A stretch of DNA of 46,716 bases. Origin: Acidimicrobiales bacterium. GTDB taxonomy: Bacteria; Actinomycetota; Acidimicrobiia; Acidimicrobiales; VFJN01. The DNA is taken from positions 1-46,716 of the forward strand of contig JAUXRW010000091.1 in NCBI GenBank assembly GCA_030681555.1, in the 5' to 3' direction. Below, piece by piece: positions 27,448-37,368 of the stretch; the stretch's first letter is position 1, and every line of letters starts with the position of its first letter. Position numbers and translations under genes: made by a program. The notes beneath the pieces are model-generated. The model was not told the DNA's origin, did not search any database, and saw nothing but the letters and a program-made list of their open reading frames with translations.

Positions 27448-27991
27448 CTATGAGCGCATCGACGCCGCCGGCGGGGTCCAGTGGCCGTGCCCGGCGGACG
27501 ACCCCGAGGTACCGCTGGGCGGGACCGCCCGTCTCTATGCCGACGGGCGGTTCCCGAACCCGAGTGGGAGGGTGCAGCTCCACCGGGCGGTGCGCCAGGA
27601 GCTGCGAGACAAGCCGCGGCGGGAGTTCCCGTTGCTGCTCAACACCGGGCGCACCGTCGAGCACTGGCACACCCGAACCAAGACGGCGCGGGTGCCGCTG
27701 CTCGATCGCCTTGCCCCCGAGGCGTGGGTGGAGATGAACGAGGTGGACGGCGACGCGCTCGGGGTGCGCACCGGCGACGTCGTGCGCGTGACGTCGTCGC
27801 GCGGCGAGATCCCCCGGATCATCGTCCGCATCACGCCGATCGTGCGGGCGGGCGAGGTGTTCATCCCGTTCCACTACGACGAGGCGTGCGCCAACCGCCT
27901 CACCGTGGATGAGTTCGACCCGATCTCGCGCGAGCCGAACTTCAAGCAGTGCGCCGTACGAATCGAGAGGGCCGAGGCGCATCCCCGCTGA
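27434..27991 (+). pseudogene. C-terminal remnant of a molybdopterin oxidoreductase (nitrate reductase/formate dehydrogenase type)
   Basis: Encodes about 185 residues that match only the C-terminal end of MopB enzymes: ITYERIDAAGGVQWPCP, then the molybdopterin-dinucleotide-binding domain (FPLLLNTGRTVEHWHTRTKT, VEMNEVDGDALGVRTGDVVR, VTSSRGEIPRIIVR, EVFIPFHYDEACANRLT, EPNFKQCAVRIE). Full enzymes have 700-900 residues with N-terminal Fe-S and Mo-binding domains. Here those are absent: upstream lies treS on the opposite strand. Homology may begin slightly before ATG 27434, near 27410. The frame is intact and codon use normal, so the loss may be recent or the piece may still be expressed. No other molybdenum genes are nearby. 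Confidence 0.8.
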
Positions 27992-28022
27992 CACGTCGGT
28001 CGGCCCCTCGGTCGCCTGCGGC

Positions 28023-29780
28023 TCAGGGCGCGTGGGTCGATCCTCGGACGGAGAGGGCGGCGGCAACGCGCCCGGCGACGTCGGAGGCGAGCAGGTCCTC
28101 CAGCGCGACCGGCAGGGCGATCCGCCAGTTCGGCCACTCGTCGATGGTGCCCGGCATGTTCGGGCGCTCGGCCACAAGGGCCAGGTCGTCGAGGGTGGCG
28201 GCTACGAGCATGGCGGGAGAGGCGGCCAGGAGCTCGTGGAGGCGCACGACGAGCTCTGCGGGGTCGTCGTCTGCCGTCAGCCCCGTCCAGGCGAGCAGCC
28301 GAGCCACCGCCTCCTCGACGCCGGCCCGGTTCGGCTCGAGCCCCAGCCGCTCCTGCTCGGCCAGGTCCGATCCGGAGACCAGCCCGACGATCGTGGGGAG
28401 GTCGTGGGTCGTGAGGGCGGCCGCCGCCCGCTCGGGAAAGGTGGAGGGCGGGTCGGCGTCGAGTGACATCACGCGGTAGCCGAGGAGGCCGCGGTCCTCC
28501 GACGCCGCCTTGATCGCGTCGGGCACCGTGCCGAGGTCCTCCCCGATGACGAACGCTCCCGCCCGTCCGGCCTCGATGGCAACCACGTCCAGGAGCTCGT
28601 CCAGGTCATACGTCACGTACACGCCGTCCACGGGGGATGCACCCGGCCGGATCCAGTACAGGCGCTCGAGGCCCATGACGTGGTCGAGGCGGATGCCAGC
28701 GGCACCGGTGACCACGCTGCGGACGGCCCGCACGAACGGCTCGTAGCCGGCGGCGCGGAGCGCAACGGGGTGCAGGGGCGGAAGGCCCCAGTCCTGTCCC
28801 TGCGTGTTGAACTCGTCGGCGGGCGCCCCGACCTTTGTGCCGTCGAGTACGAACAGGTCCGGCCATAGGCGAGCGTCGACGCCGGCGCGGTCCACCCCGA
28901 CGGCGACGTCGTGGATGAGGCCCGGACCGACGGCGAGGAGCTGGTCCTCGAGCAACACCTGGAGCCAGGCGTGGAAGCGCGGGTCGTCCGGCTCCTCGAG
29001 GCGGGCGCACTCCTCGGCGTAGCGGCGTCCGCCCGGGTCGGCGAGCAGCGTATCGATCCGGTCCTGTGACCGCGCGTCTGGACCGTCGGCCCACAGTGCG
29101 AGCAGCGAGGTGCGCTTTGCGTCCCAGACCGACGAGTGGTCGATCAGCCGCTCGGCGCCGGCCACCACGGCTCGCTCCCGCTGTTCGGCCACCACCCGGT
29201 GCCCGGCGGCCCCAGGCACCTCCTCGACGCACAGGTACAGCGGGTTTCGGAAGATCCTGCTCGAGGAGAAGTACGGGCTCGGCTGCGGATGCGGCCCGGG
29301 GATCGGCGCGTGGAGGGGGTTGAGCATCACGTGCCCGCCCGGGCCGTGCCCGTCGACCCACGCACGGATGCGGCGCGCATCCCGCAGGTCGCCGATCCCC
29401 CAGCTGTCGGCGGAGCGGGCGGCGTAGAGCTGGGCGGCCACGAACCACCCCGGGCCCGCGGGCTGGGGGCAGCGGGCCGGCGCATGGAGCACGAGGAGGA
29501 GGCCGCGGTCACCGTCGGCACGGTGGTAGCCGTGCGGCACGTCGTCGGGCACGACGTCGGGCAGCACCAGATCGCCGCCGCCCTCCAGGTGCAGCACCCG
29601 CCCCACCAGCGACGCCGGCGTCGGTCCTCGGGCCGCGCAGCGCACAACGTCGACGAGCTCCCCCGGGGACGACGCTGCTGCCCGGAGGACCTCGTCCGCG
29701 TGGGCCACGGCCTCGGGCGAACTGTGCTGCACGCGGCCCAGCGCGTCGGTGTACTCGGCGAGCACTCGGGGATGGGCCAT
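28023..29780 (-). CDS. malQ: 4-alpha-glucanotransferase (amylomaltase)
   Basis: A 585-residue GH77 enzyme that transfers alpha-1,4-glucan segments between maltooligosaccharides and releases glucose. Motifs: SADSWGIGDLRDARR, HAPIPGPHPQPSPYFSSSR, FNTQGQDWGLPPLHP, nucleophile Asp in GIRLDHVMGLERLYWIRPG, Glu in FVIGEDLGTVPD, and third acid in ALTTHDLPTIVG. N-terminal residues 1 to about 120 form the usual MalQ beta domain. ATG 29780 overlaps the stop of the upstream metallo-hydrolase (TGATG), so it is the last gene of an mscR-hydrolase-malQ operon; MalQ frees linear oligosaccharides that GlgP, across the divergent gap, can shorten. Confidence 0.95.
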   Translation of the reverse strand: MAHPRVLAEYTDALGRVQHSSPEAVAHADEVLRAAASSPGELVDVVRCAARGPTPASLVGRVLHLEGGGDLVLPDVVPDDVPHGYHRADGDRGLLLVLHAPARCPQPAGPGWFVAAQLYAARSADSWGIGDLRDARRIRAWVDGHGPGGHVMLNPLHAPIPGPHPQPSPYFSSSRIFRNPLYLCVEEVPGAAGHRVVAEQRERAVVAGAERLIDHSSVWDAKRTSLLALWADGPDARSQDRIDTLLADPGGRRYAEECARLEEPDDPRFHAWLQVLLEDQLLAVGPGLIHDVAVGVDRAGVDARLWPDLFVLDGTKVGAPADEFNTQGQDWGLPPLHPVALRAAGYEPFVRAVRSVVTGAAGIRLDHVMGLERLYWIRPGASPVDGVYVTYDLDELLDVVAIEAGRAGAFVIGEDLGTVPDAIKAASEDRGLLGYRVMSLDADPPSTFPERAAAALTTHDLPTIVGLVSGSDLAEQERLGLEPNRAGVEEAVARLLAWTGLTADDDPAELVVRLHELLAASPAMLVAATLDDLALVAERPNMPGTIDEWPNWRIALPVALEDLLASDVAGRVAAALSVRGSTHAP

Positions 29781-30403
29781 CAGCTGCCGCGGGCGAGCCA
29801 CTCGTCGAGGTGCGGCACCTCTGCGCCGATCGTCGTCGAGTCACCGTGACCCGTGTGCACCACGGTCTCCAGCGGCAGCGTGAACAGCTTCGTGCGGATG
29901 CTGTTCATGATCGTGGGGAAGCTCGAGAAGCTGCGGCCGGTGGCGCCGGGGCCGCCGTTGAAGAGCGTGTCGGCGCTGAACACGACGGCCGCGCCGGCGT
30001 CCCACAGGCACACCCCGCCCGGTGTGTGCCCCGGCGTGTGCCGCACCTCCAGCCGGTGGCCGCCCGCCTCGAGGACGTCGCCGTCGGCCAGATCGCGATC
30101 CCATGCCCGGTCCGGGAAGACGTGACCCCAGAGCTCGCCGTCGGCGGGGTGGAGGAGGATCGGCGCGCCCGTGGCCTCGGCCAGGTCCGCTGCGGCGTTG
30201 ATGTGGTCGTTGTGGCCGTGGGTGGCGACGACGGCGGTGACACGGCGGCCGGCCACGGCGTCGAGGATCGGGCGATGGTCGTGGGCGGCGTCGATCACGA
30301 ACACCTCGTCGTCGTCGCCGACGAGCCACACGTTGTTGTCCACGTCGAAGTCGTCACCGTCGAGGCTGAAGGTGCCGGACGTGACGACGCGCTCGATGGC
30401 CAT
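29780..30403 (-). CDS. Metallo-beta-lactamase fold hydrolase (mycothiol-pathway partner of MscR)
   Basis: A 207-residue MBL-fold hydrolase with the metal motif ATHGHNDHINAA (HxHxDH), the third His in VRHTPGHTPGGVCLW, Asp in VFSADTLFNGGPG and His in VVHTGHGDST. This glyoxalase-II-like branch hydrolyses thioesters. The gene directly behind mscR in actinobacteria (Rv2260 next to Rv2259 in M. tuberculosis) is of this kind, so a role in hydrolysing S-formylmycothiol or another mycothiol thioester is likely but inferred. TGATG overlaps on both sides (mscR stop/ATG 30403; own stop/malQ ATG 29780) show tight coupling. Confidence 0.9.
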   Translation of the reverse strand: MAIERVVTSGTFSLDGDDFDVDNNVWLVGDDDEVFVIDAAHDHRPILDAVAGRRVTAVVATHGHNDHINAAADLAEATGAPILLHPADGELWGHVFPDRAWDRDLADGDVLEAGGHRLEVRHTPGHTPGGVCLWDAGAAVVFSADTLFNGGPGATGRSFSSFPTIMNSIRTKLFTLPLETVVHTGHGDSTTIGAEVPHLDEWLARGS

Positions 30404-31488
30404 CAGGCGAAGACGACCACGGAGCGGAGCACCTCGCCGCGCTCCATCTTGTGGAACGCCTCCTCGACCTGGGTGAGGTCGATGGTCTCGGTGACGAACA
30501 GCTCCAGCGGCAGGCGGCCCTGCAGGTGGAGGTCGACGAGCAGCGGGAAGTCGCGGCTGGGGAGGCAGTCCCCGTACCAGCTCGGCTTGAGCCGGCCACC
30601 ACGGCCAAAGAAGTCGATCATCGGCAGGTCGATCCGCATCTCGGGGTTCGGCACGCCGACCTGCACGACGGTGCCGGCGAGGTCGCGGGCGTAGAAGGCC
30701 TGCTCGAACACGTTGGGGTTGCCCACCGCCTCCACGCACACGTCGGCACCGTGGCCGTCCGTCAGCTCGCGGATGGCCTCGACCGGATCCGTTGCAGAGG
30801 CGTCGACGACGTGGGTGGCGCCGAAGATGCGGGCCAGCTCCAGCTTCCGAGGGTCGAGGTCGACCGCGATTATCGTCGAGGCCCCGGCCAGTCGGGCGCC
30901 CGCGATGGCGGCGTCGCCGACGCCGCCGCACCCGAAGACGGCGACGGAGTCACCCGGCCCGACCTCACCGGTGTGCATGGCCGCACCGAGGCCCGCCATC
31001 ACGCCGCAGCCCAACAGACCGGCCACCTCGGGGCGGACGGCAGGCGACACCTGCGTGCACTGACCCGCCGCCACCAGGGTCTTCTCGGCGAACGCCCCGA
31101 TGCCGAGCGCCGGCGAGAGGGGGACCCCGCTGAGGGTCATCTTCCGCGTGGCGTTGTGGGTGGCGAAGCAGTACCAGGGACGGCCTCGGCGGCACGAGCG
31201 GCAGTCACCGCACACGGCGCGCCAGTTGAGGATCACGAAGTCGCCGGGGCTGACGTCGGTGACATCCGGGCCGACCGCCTCGACGACGCCGGCCGCCTCG
31301 TGCCCGAGGAGGAACGGGAACTCGTCGTTGACGCCGCCCTCCCGGTAGTGCAGGTCGGTGTGGCACACCCCGCAGGCCTGCACCTGCACGAGCGCTTCCC
31401 CCGGACCCGGGTCGGGCACGTCGATCACCTCGACCGTGACCGGCTCCTTGACCGCTGTGGCCACGACGGCGCGCACTTGCTGAACCAC
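30403..31488 (-). CDS. mscR: S-(hydroxymethyl)mycothiol dehydrogenase / zinc alcohol dehydrogenase family
   Basis: A 361-residue zinc-dependent medium-chain dehydrogenase of the mycothiol-dependent formaldehyde dehydrogenase/nitrosothiol reductase group. It oxidises the formaldehyde-mycothiol adduct with NAD. Catalytic zinc ligands in [14 protein letters not shown] and [12 protein letters not shown]; structural zinc site [15 protein letters not shown]; Rossmann motif [30 protein letters not shown] binds NAD ribose. It implies the host makes mycothiol. Start GTG 31488 has AAGGAG 6 bases upstream and TACGGT (31517-31522) as a possible -10. Heads the mscR-hydrolase-malQ operon and diverges from glgP. 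Confidence 0.93.
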   Translation of the reverse strand: MVQQVRAVVATAVKEPVTVEVIDVPDPGPGEALVQVQACGVCHTDLHYREGGVNDEFPFLLGHEAAGVVEAVGPDVTDVSPGDFVILNWRAVCGDCRSCRRGRPWYCFATHNATRKMTLSGVPLSPALGIGAFAEKTLVAAGQCTQVSPAVRPEVAGLLGCGVMAGLGAAMHTGEVGPGDSVAVFGCGGVGDAAIAGARLAGASTIIAVDLDPRKLELARIFGATHVVDASATDPVEAIRELTDGHGADVCVEAVGNPNVFEQAFYARDLAGTVVQVGVPNPEMRIDLPMIDFFGRGGRLKPSWYGDCLPSRDFPLLVDLHLQGRLPLELFVTETIDLTQVEEAFHKMERGEVLRSVVVFA

Positions 31489-31578
31489 GACGGGCTCCTT
31501 CCCAGCTGGTGCGCCGACCGTACCTGACCCACGCGATCGGTTTCGGGGCCCTCTTCCCCCTCGCGCCTGCCCGCTGGG

Positions 31579-31584
31579 TAGGGT
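31579..31584 (+). promoter_or_regulatory. Putative leaderless -10 (TAGGGT) of glgP
   Basis: TAGGGT ends 8 bases before the ATG at 31593. The 104-base divergent region also holds the mscR promoter and ribosome binding site on the other strand. Confidence 0.45.
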
Positions 31585-31592
31585 CGCCGTCC

Positions 31593-34172
31593 ATGAAGGC
31601 GCTCCGCAGCTTCACGGTCCGGCCGTCCCTCCCGCCCGGGCTCGCCGCCCTCGAAGAGCTCGCGATGAACCTGCGCTGGTCGTGGGACGTCCAGACGCGC
31701 GACCTGTTCCGGTGGGTCGACCCGGACGCGTGGGACGCCACCGTGCACGACCCGGTGCGCCTGCTCGGCCTCGTCTCCCGAGAGCGCCTCGACGCCCTGG
31801 CCGAGGACTCGGGCTTCATGCGCTTCCTCGGTGAGGTGCGCCAGGAGCTGCAGCGGTACCTCGACGGCGATCGCTGGTTCCAGTCCCGCGCCGGTTCCCC
31901 GCTGCGGTCGGTCGCCTACTTCTCCCCCGAGTTCGGCATCGCCGAGGCGCTGCCGCAGTACTCGGGTGGTCTCGGCGTGCTGGCCGGCGACCACCTCAAG
32001 GCGGCCAGCGACCTGGGCCTGCCGCTCACCGGCATCGGCCTGTTCTACCGCCACGGCTACTTTCGGCAGTCGCTCTCCGCCGACGGGTGGCAGGAGGAGC
32101 GGTACCCCGACCTCGATCCCTATGCCATGGCCGTCGCCCCCTACGACGACCTCCACGTCGAGGTAGACCTCGCCGGCCTTCCGCTCGTGGCTCGCGTGTG
32201 GAAGGCGGAGGTGGGGCGCATCCCCCTGTACCTGCTCGACTCCGACGTCGAGGACAACCCACCGGAAGCGCGCGGCATCACTGATCGGCTTTACGGGGGC
32301 GACACCGAGCACCGGCTGCGCCAGGAGATCCTCCTCGGCGTCGGCGGCGTGCGAGCCCTCGATGCGCTCGGCATCGACGCCCAGGTGTTCCACACCAACG
32401 AGGGCCATGCCGGGTTCCTGGGGCTCGAGCGGATCCGCCAGCTCGTGAAGGACCCGGGCCTCAGCTACGAGGAGGCCATCGAGGCCGTGCGGGCGGGGAG
32501 CCTGTTCACCACCCACACGCCCGTGCCCGCGGGCATCGACCGCTTCCCCCGCGAGCTGATCGAGCGCTACTTCGACACGTGGGCCTCGGAGGTCGGCATC
32601 ACCCTCGACCAGCTCATGGCCCTCGGCCACCGGCCCGGTGACGCACCCGACGAGCGCTTCAACATGGCGGTCATGGGCCTGCGGCTCGCCGGGCGGGCCA
32701 ACGGCGTCGCCAAGCTGCACGGCGTGGTGAGCCGGGAGATGTTCTGCGACCTCTGGCCGGACGTGGGCAGCGAGGAGGTGCCGATCACCTCGATCACCAA
32801 CGGGGTCCACCCCCACACGTGGGTGGCTCCAGAGATGGCCGACCTTCTCACGCGCTACGTGCTGCCCGAGTGGCACGAGGCCGAGTCGGATCGCTGGGAG
32901 CGGCTGGCGGAGGCACGCGACGACGAGGTGTGGCGGGCCCGCGAGCAGGGCCGCGAGGGCATGGTGGCGTTCGTCCGCCAGCGCCTGCGCCACCAGCTGA
33001 TGGAGCGGGGCCACTCGGCCTCCGACGTGGAGTGGACCGACTCCGTCCTCGACCCCAAGGCTCTGACCATCGGCTTCGCCCGCCGGTTCGCCACGTACAA
33101 ACGGGCGACACTGCTCCTCTCGCAGCCGGAACGGCTCCGTGCGCTCCTGCTGTCCGGCGACCGGCCCGTGCAGCTCGTGTTCGCGGGCAAGTCTCACCCG
33201 GCGGACGACAGCGGCAAGGAGCTGATCCGCCAGATCACGACGTTCGCCGCCGACCCGGAGGTCCGCCACCGGTTCGTGTTCGTCGAGGATTACGACATCG
33301 CGGTCGCCCGCGCCCTTTTGCAGGGCGCCGACGTGTGGCTCAACAACCCGCGCCGGCCCCAGGAGGCGTGTGGCACGTCCGGCATGAAGGCCGCCCTCAA
33401 CGGCGGGCTCAACCTCTCGACGCTCGACGGCTGGTGGGACGAGTGCTTCGACGGGGAGAACGGGTGGGCCATCTCCTCCGCCGAGCGAGTCGAGGACCTC
33501 GAGCGCCGGGACGAGGTGGAGGCAGGGTCGCTCTTCGAGCTCCTCGAGCGCCAGGTCGTGCCGCTGTATTACGAGCGCTGGCAGGGGCCGGTGCCCCGCC
33601 GGTGGGTGGCTCGCGTCAAGCGCTCCATGATCTCGCTGGGGCCCTTCGTCACGGCTGCCCGCATGGTGCGGGACTATACCGAGGAGCTCTACGAGCCCAC
33701 CGCCGCACAGCGCGACGCGCTCGGCGCCGACGCCTACGAACGGGCCCGGGACCTCGCCGCCTGGAAGGCCCGTGTGCTGGCCGGCTGGTCCGGCGTTCGC
33801 GTCGATCGCATCGAGATCGACGGGTCCGTGGCCGACCTCGGCGTGGAGCGGTCCGTCGAGGCCGTGGTCTCGCTGGGTGCCCTCGGGCTCGACGACGTGG
33901 AGGCGCAGCTCATCCACGGCCCCGCCGGCCCGGGCGACGAGCTCCTCCCCGACCGTCTCACCGTCGTCCCGATGGATCCGGTGGCGGGCAGCGGCAGCAA
34001 GGACCTCCGCTACGCCGGAGGGTTCACCTGCACGCAGGCGGGGCGCTACGGCGTGACGGTGCGCATCGTCCCGGCCCACCCCGACCTGACGTCGTCAGCC
34101 GAACTCGGCGTGATGGTGGTGGGGGGCGGGGCCCCGGCTCTCCCTGAGGACGACGAGTCAGCCCCTGTCTGA
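31593..34172 (+). CDS. glgP: Alpha-glucan (glycogen/starch) phosphorylase
   Basis: An 859-residue GT35 phosphorylase of the short actinobacterial type with an N-terminal DUF3417 segment (1-110, [20 protein letters not shown]). It releases glucose-1-phosphate from glucan ends. Seen: [82 protein letters not shown], the [12 protein letters not shown] phosphate-site segment, and [20 protein letters not shown] before DGWWDE near the PLP site. ATG 31593 has TAGGGT 8 bases upstream. Its last 15 bases overlap the end of the convergent ABC permease gene (stops at 34170-34172 and 34158). Works with MalQ, TreS and GH57 nearby. Confidence 0.97.
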   Translation: MKALRSFTVRPSLPPGLAALEELAMNLRWSWDVQTRDLFRWVDPDAWDATVHDPVRLLGLVSRERLDALAEDSGFMRFLGEVRQELQRYLDGDRWFQSRAGSPLRSVAYFSPEFGIAEALPQYSGGLGVLAGDHLKAASDLGLPLTGIGLFYRHGYFRQSLSADGWQEERYPDLDPYAMAVAPYDDLHVEVDLAGLPLVARVWKAEVGRIPLYLLDSDVEDNPPEARGITDRLYGGDTEHRLRQEILLGVGGVRALDALGIDAQVFHTNEGHAGFLGLERIRQLVKDPGLSYEEAIEAVRAGSLFTTHTPVPAGIDRFPRELIERYFDTWASEVGITLDQLMALGHRPGDAPDERFNMAVMGLRLAGRANGVAKLHGVVSREMFCDLWPDVGSEEVPITSITNGVHPHTWVAPEMADLLTRYVLPEWHEAESDRWERLAEARDDEVWRAREQGREGMVAFVRQRLRHQLMERGHSASDVEWTDSVLDPKALTIGFARRFATYKRATLLLSQPERLRALLLSGDRPVQLVFAGKSHPADDSGKELIRQITTFAADPEVRHRFVFVEDYDIAVARALLQGADVWLNNPRRPQEACGTSGMKAALNGGLNLSTLDGWWDECFDGENGWAISSAERVEDLERRDEVEAGSLFELLERQVVPLYYERWQGPVPRRWVARVKRSMISLGPFVTAARMVRDYTEELYEPTAAQRDALGADAYERARDLAAWKARVLAGWSGVRVDRIEIDGSVADLGVERSVEAVVSLGALGLDDVEAQLIHGPAGPGDELLPDRLTVVPMDPVAGSGSKDLRYAGGFTCTQAGRYGVTVRIVPAHPDLTSSAELGVMVVGGGAPALPEDDESAPV

Positions 34173-36218
34173 CCGCAGCGCCGTCGGCACGGAGACGCCG
34201 GCGGCCGCCCCGGAGAGCGCCGCGCCGGCGAGCACCCCGGCGACCACGAGTGCGATCACACCAATGGGCAGGGACGCCTGGCCATCCACCTGGACGAACA
34301 ACCAGCTGCTCACGGTGCCGACGGTGGCGCAGCCGAGGCCCACGAGCAGGAGGGACAGGGCCGCCTCCACTCCGGCGAGCCGCCGGACCAGTGCGCGGTC
34401 GGCACCGAGCGCGACCAATCGGATCCGGGACCTGGCCAGGTCGGCGGCCTGCCCGCTCAGGTGCAGGGCGAGGGCGAGCACGCCGACGACCCCCGCCAGG
34501 AGGCCTGCTCCGAGGATCCACTGCACCAGCGGCGACTCGTGCGTGAGCTCGCGGCCGGGCACAGCCACCTGCCGGCCCGGCCGGTCCGCGTTCAGGACGT
34601 GGGCGCGGAGCAGGGCCTCCGTCGCGGTGGGATCGTCCGAGATGAACAGCGTCGAATGCGGCTCGGCGTCCGTCGGCCGCGTGGCCGACCCGGCGAGAGG
34701 CCCGGGCCCGATGCCCAACGCTCCCGCTGGGACGCTGAAGGCACCTGCGGCGCAGGCCTCGAGCTTGACGTGCGAACCCAGGGTCCGGCAGTCGCCCACG
34801 ACCAGCAGACGGGGTGGCGTGCGATCGTCGGGGGGTGGCTCGACGACGAGCTCGAGGGTGACGGCGTCGGCGCGACGGGCCAGGTCCGCCACCTCCTCCG
34901 GGGAGAGCACCCCTCGCACCTCGACCGCCGGGGCAGAGACGGTGGAGGGCTGGTCGACGTCTCGGGCGACGGTGACCCACGCCCCGACGACCGGCGACAG
35001 TGCGGCGACGCCGCCCACCGCGAGCAGCGACCGGGTGGATCGCGCCGCGTTCCATCCCATGCGGCGGCCCACGAGCAGCGTGACGGCGCCGGGGTGCCGG
35101 GCCAGCTGCGCCCCCACGCGATCCACGACGTAGGGCAGCGCGATCACTGCTGCGGCCGCCGTTGCCACGACCCCCGTGACGAACAGTCTGGCGCCGGCCC
35201 GACCGCCGACGACGCCGGCCGCCGCCATCGTGACGACGGCCAACAGGAGCGGCACGCCCCGGACGGCGGAGGCTCGGCGGGGTGTCGACGCCGCCGGCCG
35301 GACGGCGAGGTCCGGGCCCGGGCGCACGCTGGCCACCGCGATCGCGAGCAGGAGCGCGCCGGCGGCCACGGCACCGATCGCCGGGCCCGATAGGGCGAGG
35401 TCGCCGGCGAAGACCGCCCGGCCGACGAACGGCACGCTCGTCAGTCGCGGGGCCGCGTGCCACCACAGGACGGCAGCCGCGAGAGCTCCAGGAAGGGCGC
35501 ACGACAGCGCGTGCGTCGCGACGACACGGCGCTCGACGCCCGGTGACGCTCCGAGGGCGCGGAGCAGGAGGCGCCGCCGCTCGACCGTGGCGGCGAGGGG
35601 GCTCGACGCGGCGACCACGAGTCCGAGCCCCGGGATGCCCACCAGGGCCAACGCCGCCATGGCGATCGGGAACAGCTCGAGGGCCTCGGTACCGTCGCCG
35701 ATCCACCCCTCCGTGTCCGCCGCGAGCCGCTCGTCGAGCGCGACGTGGTCGCCGACGAACCGATGGGCGAGGAGCTCCCCCGGATGGGCCACCCCCTCGT
35801 CGGCGAGCGGACGGGCGCCGGGATAGCGGCTCGCCAGCCCAGGATCGACGGCCAGCCTCTCGGCCAGCGCCGGCGACACGAACCAGGAACCCGGTGCGGG
35901 GTCGCCGTGAACGCCGGGCACCTGCGGCCCGACGCCCGCCTGCCGCCACCAATACACGTAGATCTGCTCCCCCGCCGGGGTCTCGTCGTAGAGGGCGGAG
36001 CGTTCGAACGCCGCAGGTGCACCCTCCGCCGCCGGGGCGAAGCTCCGGGCCGCCGCCCGGTCCTGGACGTGGCCAGCGAGTGCCCACGCGCTGGCACACC
36101 CACAGCCCATCAGCGTCACGACGGCGACTGCGGCGGACAGCGTTGCGGCCCTGCGGCGGTCGGCGCGTCCGCCACGCCACGAGGCGGCGAGGGCGAGGCG
36201 CACAGCCGGCGAGGTCAC
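34158..36218 (-). CDS. Large ABC transporter permease (FtsX/MacB-like topology)
   Basis: A 686-residue permease with about ten membrane helices and two external domains. After an N-terminal helix (about 25-48) come an external domain (about 50-180), a cluster of helices (about 185-415), a second external domain (about 425-555, e.g. VEVRGVLSPEEVADLARRAD) and three last helices (HESPLVQWILGAGLLAGVVG, AALSLLLVGLGCATVGTV, LPIGVIALVVAGVLAGAAL). This doubled FtsX-like layout is seen in mechanotransmission or lipoprotein/peptide transporters (type VII) and in lactococcin 972-associated permeases. GTG 36218 overlaps the ATPase stop as GTGA. Likely partner of the ATPase (36215-36892) in export, or immunity against, the small secreted peptide; function inferred. 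Confidence 0.88.
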   Translation of the reverse strand: MTSPAVRLALAASWRGGRADRRRAATLSAAVAVVTLMGCGCASAWALAGHVQDRAAARSFAPAAEGAPAAFERSALYDETPAGEQIYVYWWRQAGVGPQVPGVHGDPAPGSWFVSPALAERLAVDPGLASRYPGARPLADEGVAHPGELLAHRFVGDHVALDERLAADTEGWIGDGTEALELFPIAMAALALVGIPGLGLVVAASSPLAATVERRRLLLRALGASPGVERRVVATHALSCALPGALAAAVLWWHAAPRLTSVPFVGRAVFAGDLALSGPAIGAVAAGALLLAIAVASVRPGPDLAVRPAASTPRRASAVRGVPLLLAVVTMAAAGVVGGRAGARLFVTGVVATAAAAVIALPYVVDRVGAQLARHPGAVTLLVGRRMGWNAARSTRSLLAVGGVAALSPVVGAWVTVARDVDQPSTVSAPAVEVRGVLSPEEVADLARRADAVTLELVVEPPPDDRTPPRLLVVGDCRTLGSHVKLEACAAGAFSVPAGALGIGPGPLAGSATRPTDAEPHSTLFISDDPTATEALLRAHVLNADRPGRQVAVPGRELTHESPLVQWILGAGLLAGVVGVLALALHLSGQAADLARSRIRLVALGADRALVRRLAGVEAALSLLLVGLGCATVGTVSSWLFVQVDGQASLPIGVIALVVAGVLAGAALSGAAAGVSVPTALRSDRG

Positions 36219-36892
36219 GCCGCCACCAGCTGCCCATGGCGAAGCCGCGCCGTCCGATCCATCGACGATGCGACGATCGGATCGTGGGTGGCGACGACCA
36301 GGGCCGCCCCTACGGCCGACGCGCTCGACCGCAGCAGCTCGCCCACGGCTCGCGAAAGGCCCTCGTCGAGCGCCCCCGTCGGCTCGTCGGCCAGGAGGAG
36401 CACCGGCCGTCCGGCCAGCGCCCGGGCGATGGCGACCCGCTGCACCTCGCCGCCCGAGAGCTCCGCCGGCCAGGAGCCGCCCCGGTCGGCCAACCCCACG
36501 CTGCCGAGCAGCCGCCCGGCCGCCGTGCCGCGCTCCCGGCGGAGGCGCAGGGGGAGCTCTACGTTCTCGCCCACGGTGAGCTCGTCGAGGAGCTCACCGA
36601 ACTGGAACACCATGCCGATCGAGTTCAGCCGCACGCGAGCCCGCTGGCGGTGGCTCATGCGGGTGAGCTCCGCGCCGGCGACCGAGATGTCGCCCGCGTC
36701 GGGCTGGCGCAGTCCGGCCAGGCAGTGCAGGAGGGAGGTCTTCCCGGAGCCGCTCGGGCCCATGATGGCGAGGGCCTCGCCACGGCCCACGTCGAGATCG
36801 AGCCCGTCGAGGATGGGGCGGGCTCCGAACCGGAGCCGGAGCCCCCGACACCGAAGTGTCGGGAGCTCCGTCGTACGGACGCGTCCGGTCAC
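36215..36892 (-). CDS. ABC transporter ATP-binding protein (LolD/MacB-like)
   Basis: A 225-residue ABC ATPase. Walker A GPSGSGKTS, Q-loop MVFQFGELLDELTVGENVEL, signature LSGGEVQRVAIARAL, Walker B VLLLADEPTGALDE and H-loop VVATHDPIVASSMD. The sequence belongs to the LolD/MacB/FtsE-type group that pairs with FtsX-like permeases. The start is GTG 36892, which overlaps the stop of the peptide gene as GTGA; the frame is open further upstream but only as a shadow of that gene. It shares a transcript with peptide and permease. Confidence 0.95.
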   Translation of the reverse strand: MTGRVRTTELPTLRCRGLRLRFGARPILDGLDLDVGRGEALAIMGPSGSGKTSLLHCLAGLRQPDAGDISVAGAELTRMSHRQRARVRLNSIGMVFQFGELLDELTVGENVELPLRLRRERGTAAGRLLGSVGLADRGGSWPAELSGGEVQRVAIARALAGRPVLLLADEPTGALDEGLSRAVGELLRSSASAVGAALVVATHDPIVASSMDRTARLRHGQLVAA

Positions 36893-37236
36893 GTGGCCTG
36901 CCAGTTTCCGCACTCGTCCGGCCACCAGTTCGGGATCTCGCAGGTCCGGTGCCTGGCGATCGTGCCACCGGTGGCCTTCGACGCGCACACGCCGTTGTTG
37001 CCGTCCTGATCCGAGATGCTCCCGTTGTGGTCTCCGGAAGCAGTGAAGTCGTAGATGCCCTTGGTCGCCGTCGAGTCGCTCTCGGCGTCGCAGTTCCGAA
37101 GGTTGTGCCTCGAGTTGTAGTCGTACGAGTAGTCGCTGCCCTGGTAGCTCGTCGCCGCCGAAGCGACGGTGTACGAGCTTCCCAGCACAGCTGCGCTCAG
37201 CACCGCCGCGCCCGCGGCCTGTCGGATGATCCGCAT
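36889..37236 (-). CDS. Small secreted four-cysteine protein encoded with an ABC transporter
   Basis: A 115-residue precursor with a clear Sec signal: MRIIRQ then hydrophobic AAGAAVLSAAVLG and an AxA site (TVASA/ATSYQ, about residue 28). The mature part of about 87 residues is Tyr/Asp/Ser-rich and has exactly four Cys (LRNCDAES, NNGVCASK, RHRTCEIP, WPDECGNW), enough for two disulfides; HRTCEIPNWWPDECGNW at the end is striking. I do not recognise the function; bacteriocin, signal peptide or surface protein are options. ATG 37236 is chosen over 37254 because GAGG lies 6 bases before it. GTGA overlap to the ATPase gene; palindromes lie in the 5' region, and an ECF sigma gene is upstream. Confidence 0.85.
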   Translation of the reverse strand: MRIIRQAAGAAVLSAAVLGSSYTVASAATSYQGSDYSYDYNSRHNLRNCDAESDSTATKGIYDFTASGDHNGSISDQDGNNGVCASKATGGTIARHRTCEIPNWWPDECGNWQAT

Positions 37237-37258
37237 GTGTCCCTCGCCTTTCATGTGT

Positions 37259-37294
37259 CGTGGTCGTCACCACGGCTACGGGTCGTTACGACCC
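37259..37294. promoter_or_regulatory. Two palindromes upstream of the secreted peptide gene (possible operators)
   Basis: CGTGGT-CGTC-ACCACG (37259-37274) and GGGTCGT-T-ACGACCC (37280-37294) are perfect inverted repeats within 36 bases, located 23-58 bases before the ATG at 37236. They could bind a dimeric regulator or shape the leader RNA. No protein binding is proven. Confidence 0.5.
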
Positions 37295-37368
37295 AGCCGC
37301 GGTGCTCGCCAGCCCATAACTCGATGTCCTGACGAGGACGGACTTCACACCCCTGCTCGACGTGCTAC

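Noticed and set aside
36889-37236. Lactococcin 972 family bacteriocin
   Set aside because: Gene context is similar, but the mature peptide lacks the typical Trp/Gly-rich start and YHGS-like motif and has four Cys; kept as unknown.
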